From Fasciolopsis buskii (lineage: Eukaryota > Platyhelminthes > Trematoda > Plagiorchiida > Fasciolidae), in contig LUCM01003966.1 in the NCBI GenBank assembly GCA_008360955.1, positions 9,286 to 73,285 on the forward strand: a stretch of DNA of 64,000 bases, read 5' to 3'. Shown here piece after piece: positions 60,236-64,000 of the stretch. Numbering within the stretch: position 1 is the first letter of the stretch; each line of letters opens with the position of its first letter. The position numbers and the translations under genes are program-made. The notes beneath the pieces were generated by a model, which did no database searches, was not told the origin of the DNA, and worked only from the letters and a program-made list of their open reading frames with translations.

Positions 60236-60301
60236 TTGTGGACAGAGGATGGTCCATTTAGTTTGAACAATTTGAAGTTATATAAAACATCTAGGAAAAA
60301 G
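60236..60301 (+). CDS. Candidate 66-nt internal exon
   Basis: A textbook acceptor (TTTTCCACGTTCCAG) ends at 60235 and a donor AAAAAG|GTAAGC begins at 60302. Between them 22 whole codons read LWTEDGPFSLNNLKLYKTSR then KK. The exon is phase 0 at both ends. I do not recognise the family and found no neighbouring exons. The longer open frame to 60550 runs through the donor into an ATC microsatellite and is probably not translated. Confidence 0.35.
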
Positions 60302-60390
60302 GTAAGCGAATTCACGGGATGTGAAAATCGGTCTGGTCCTGTCAAGCTGCCGTATTTGGAGAACACAATTAGGCTGAAGGTCAGACGTTT

Positions 60391-60473
60391 ATCATCATCA
60401 TCATCATCATTATCATCATCAGCATCATCACCTTCATCATCGTCATCATCGTCATCATCACCACCACCATCGT
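60391..60473. repeat. (ATC)n microsatellite, interrupted
   Basis: ATC units with single-base variants (GTC, ACC, TTC). The overlapping Ser-rich reading is a by-product. Confidence 0.95.
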
Positions 60474-60559
60474 CGGTTAGCGCTGAACAACAGAGTGAAC
60501 CCTTCTGTCAGCTGCTTGCCTCCAGGAGCTACACGTTACCAATCTGTTGATGGGTCTTT

Positions 60560-60990
60560 TGGATCTCAAACACGAAGACGTGACGCATCTGCTTTGATTA
60601 CGTTCGCCGTGAATTTTCTCATTCCTCGTTGCCACCTCATCCGCTGACATCCACGTGGATTTTCACCTCCGTGGTAGGAACGAAAAAGGGCATGGTATGG
60701 TAAAAGAGTGATTGGCATGCTCAACACGTGGCTCAACCAACGGAGTCCTCGAAGCTGGATACGCTTTGATAGAATATCCTCGGAACTGGTGACCAGCACT
60801 TAATTTCTAACCTGCGCATTGTTTACCCGGTCACTCCATCCAGTCCTAGCGATGGCACGCAACTGTTGATGGTCAAAATTCTCTGAGCTAGGAATACCTT
60901 CATCAAGCAAACTAGTGCAATAAAGCTACCATTCAGAGCTATATTGGAGGTCCTTTGCTGGTGCTTCGAACGAGAGTGGCTACTTCGTCA
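60560..60990 (-). mobile_element. RTE-like LINE C-terminal fragment
   Basis: Read on -, FDHQQLRAIARTGWSDRVNN then AQVRN match (V)FDHRCLRSIA-x-W-x(3)-VSNAEVR. QLRGLRWLSHVLSMP, LPYHALF and MRWQRGMRKFTANVIKADAS match RLRWLGHVLRMP-x-RLPRRALF and the TW-x-RGMK-LT end of RTE proteins. A stop (60784) and frame changes show decay. Confidence 0.8.
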
Positions 60991-61439
60991 TTAAACTCGC
61001 TATTCTGCATGCCAGTGCTGCAGCTGTTGAATGGTATGCGCAAATGACAAACAAATGCCCATTTAAACAAATATTTTCAAACCAACTGATGCTTGCAGCC
61101 TTATGACATATAAACGACTATTAACCGGGATCCGGTCTAAAATGGTCCACTTCTGTCTTGTCGGCCAGAAATATTCGTACAGCATTTTGGCCAGCATTTC
61201 CAGCCACTTCATCTCCTGATGTGCACAAGGAATATATTGATAAGATATTAGGCGCAGTTAGCTAAATCACAATACTAGAATCCTGTATTTGCGAGCCTTT
61301 GACACGGTTGATACCAGTCGCCTGTCACTACACTGTCAGAGCTAAGCATGCTTTTTTGCCAGCTTGCATGAAGGTTTGATCAATGAAAGAGCCGAGATTC
61401 ATAGACTGAAGGGGATTTGAGATATGAACTAACAAGTGC

Positions 61440-61720
61440 CTATCCGAAAGACAACATACAGTTGTTGAAAGAAAGCCTAACTGCTTGAATTAATTATTCT
61501 TCCGCTCATTTTCCTTCTTACTGGGCTGACAGCTCAGATCAACCCGCAGCCTCAAGCACTGGGAGATTATTTCGTCAAAAGTTTATAATTTGGTGTTCTA
61601 GGCTCGAGTTTATGTTTGGCATGATAGAAGCCATGTTTCTGGGTCATGGAAGCACGCAATACATCACACCAAGTCAGGGGGTAATCTCGTTATCGCAGGT
61701 TAGAGAGTCAGGCAATGACT
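61440..61720 (-). mobile_element. RTE-like LINE leader fragment
   Basis: Read on -, LTWCDVLRASMTQKHGFYHA parallels MTWSDVLRPYITDRAK near 41490. The DNA also shares the AATTATTCTTCC-CTCA-TTTTCC string seen at 41330 (both on +). With the C-terminal piece at 60560-60990 this could be one copy that lost its middle. Confidence 0.5.
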
Positions 61721-64000
61721 TTCACTCGAAATAAATCTGGGGAGTTTATGGATGCATAGTTTGTAAGTGGACTTCCAATTCTGTTTCTTCGTCCGTCGAT
61801 CGAGACATGATTGAGGAAACCGTCCTGCTCCATAAATCTCTCGATGTATTTGGTAACTGTTGAAGCACCTATCCGCATGATGATTGTCAGTTTTCTAAAG
61901 AAACGAGATAGAAATTGCAACGTAATGTGAGAAAATGAAGTGGTACATTATACAGCGCATCGTATTTCGACTGCCGGAAACAAAATTGAGGCTAGTCAGG
62001 GCTTGTTCCCCAGTGAATGCTACTGGCATTTTATTCAAAACATTCTTCGTGATTATTCAAACCGTCTAAATTGTCTGAAAGTTCCTCATCAGTCTAATAA
62101 CCTTTCTTTTCAAAAGCGTCATTTACTTTCAAGTGGATTTTTAACCCGGGTGGTTCAGGCGGCCCTGGATCTCACATTTCCAGCATTCTTATAGTCATTC
62201 CTATTCAGTAAAGCGTACGCTGTCATGGTGATTTGGATTGATAATTTTCACTATAACACAAGTTCCCTCCTGGGGATTTTTTCAGCATAAATGGTCCGAG
62301 TGGGATGTGCCGTCTGTCTTGTTTACATTGAGGATCCGCCTTCCCGAATTGTTTTCCGGCGACCTCAGATATTTCGATACCAGAAGACAAACATTCATAC
62401 TCTTTATAATTCATGGATCTGCTAGTCGTTTCCTCCTTTAAATTGGTCATTTCTAAATGATGATGTTGGTCTTCTGGTTACCAGTCCAGATTGCCCTTTA
62501 TCCCGAAATCCACAGATGAACGTCTCGCGAATTGTATGTCAATGACTCCACCTACGAGGTCCACGTTATCGCAAATCCAAAGCGACCTCATGCAAGTGCC
62601 AGCTATCCGACAATGCTATGAAATTGATCAACCAATAATGTCAGCTGACTAACCTGGATGTACCGTAGAGAACCGTTGACCTCGTTCGCACGACAACGGT
62701 AACTGACCAGACTTACATGGAACCAATATTTTATTGTGTGGCATATTTTTCATCCTATATCTAGTATCAGCACACAGTTTATCGCTCAGAAACAAGGGGC
62801 ATTTCGCATGACCTTCAGACAGGATGTGAACCGCCTGATCGTCGCTAACGAATTCAGAACTGCAGAAATTTTCACGTCAGATTTCGAGGAAATGAACCGA
62901 AATCTCACTTCACTACTGACGGTTTTGTCATGCGTTGGAATTCGATCGGATTCACTGGATTTATGCTAAGCTGGTCTACAATCAATCCACTACAGTCTTT
63001 CGAAAACGCCCCCGCAGGTATCAGTGCAACGTTCCGGTGAAAGTACGCTTTACGGTCGGAAACTCACAGAATATTCTATAAAAAACCTCCTAAATTAATT
63101 CTCACATTCTGTGCATCATGTTTTCTGTGTCCTTGTGTCGTTATTAATGCGATATTTGATTACCTTAATGGTTGTAAATGGAATTTGCTATTGGTGCAAG
63201 CTTCACGCTCAAATCGAATAAGCCAATTTCGCGTTACGAAATTGAAATATTTTCCAATGCCTCATATGATACAGCTTTGTTGTTAACATCCACTGGCCGA
63301 GGTCGATTTATTGTCTTCAGGGATGTTCATTTTCTGACTCACCAGAATGAATTGGAATCGACATTCGCGAATCATGCAGACTAGTAGACAAACGAGGTCT
63401 TCCCCAGTTATTTTCACCAGGGGATTGAGAAAACAGTCGGCCATCGTGGTCGGGTAACGACGGGGATCATCTGGCCAGTCAGATGTATTAATGAGAAGCA
63501 ATTCATATTCAAATGAAACTTGTATTTTTCTATTTTCAGTTTACGGTTTCTCATTTGTGTAACCTCTGAAGTCAATCTTGGTAGAGTGAGTCTCATCATA
63601 CTTTAGCTACTAACAACACTGTCAGTAGCGACTTAAGTTTACAGCTTTTTCTCCCGTGTACATCGCCAGTGCCATTACCGTACATCCGCTTTTCCCCGGT
63701 GGAACGGGAAGCCGGGATGAACAAAGGTGCCTTACACTTTTGTCTTAACACCATGCACTCTGTCTCTTAGCAATTCGTTTTGCATTGAAGGTGTGTGATA
63801 TGGGGCTTTCGTGCTATATCTGACTCATACTTAATGTTGTTTGCTGGCAGTTCTTACTTCCGTATCGTCAAGATTCCCCACGTGGACTCAAGAAAACTGC
63901 TGCGGAAGTCTTTCAGACAATTTCAGTGTGTGCGATACTAATCTACAGCAATTATATCCCATCATTTGCCGTCCAGAAAACTTAACATGCACAATACCGA
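61721..64000. other. Unannotated; three unclassified short open frames
   Basis: A - frame at 61708-61920 (STVTKYIERFMEQDGF), a + frame at 62736-62969 (FRQDVNRLIVANEFRTAEIF) and a 68-codon ATG-to-stop + frame at 63178-63384 (MEFAIGASFTLKSNKPIS) have protein-like composition but no known motif and no convincing splice partners. Confidence 0.25.

Noticed and set aside
60236..60550. 104-codon frame ending in a Ser-rich tract
   Set aside because: The Ser tract is an ATC microsatellite beyond a strong splice donor; only the first 66 nt are kept as a candidate exon.
1..64000. CRISPR arrays, bacterial operons, phage or toxin systems
   Set aside because: No regular spaced repeats, no Shine-Dalgarno-led gene clusters and no such protein families were seen; the sequence is eukaryotic.

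Overview
This window looks like a non-schistosome trematode (digenean fluke) genome: a gene-poor, repeat-rich stretch of eukaryotic DNA. The inference rests on intron-containing LC8 dynein light chain paralogs, the mix of retroelements (RTE-like and Jockey/CR1-like LINEs, a Penelope-like element, a CACTA/EnSpm-type transposase relic), and tRNA-headed SINEs, one family carrying a hammerhead ribozyme motif as schistosome SINEs do. There are no bacterial operons, no CRISPR array and no phage genes. The species cannot be named from sequence alone.

Only two host genes can be annotated firmly, both 89-90 residue dynein light chains of the LC8 (DYNLL) type. One is on the + strand (21171-21653, with a TATA box at 21042), the other on the - strand (54129-54659). 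Each has two exons, interrupted at the same codon and in the same phase, so they are paralogs. Short candidate exons of unknown function lie at 3158, 5447, 55621(-) and 60236.

Layout. 1-8 kb: a 0.6 kb segment present twice (1-620 and 7317-7857), and a 92-bp-arm foldback with hammerhead-like motifs. 8-13 kb: broken RT fragments, then a Penelope-like remnant with a GIY-YIG domain. 16.4-17.3 kb: a decayed CACTA-type transposase (-). 21 kb: LC8 gene 1. 27-28.5 kb: two SINEs of different families, one with a hammerhead motif. 29.6-31.4 kb: Jockey-like LINE (-). 33.7-36.1 kb: long RTE-like LINE (+). 38.9-41.5 kb: RTE-like LINE (-) split by a 184-bp SINE with a target-site duplication. 45.4 and 56.2 kb: further copies of the hammerhead SINE. 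47-48.3 kb: microsatellites and an Asn-codon-rich low-complexity block. 54 kb: LC8 gene 2 (-). 57-61.7 kb: more RTE fragments, plus a 448-N gap whose flanks are the same sequence twice, which indicates an artificial gap.

Almost every identifiable mobile-element frame carries stops and frameshifts, so these are fossils. The LINEs would have supplied reverse transcriptase for the SINEs; beyond that there is no multi-gene pathway here. I found no convincing new protein-based system. The most interesting signals are RNA-level (the hammerhead SINE family and the foldback) and structural (the nested SINE and the artefactual gap).
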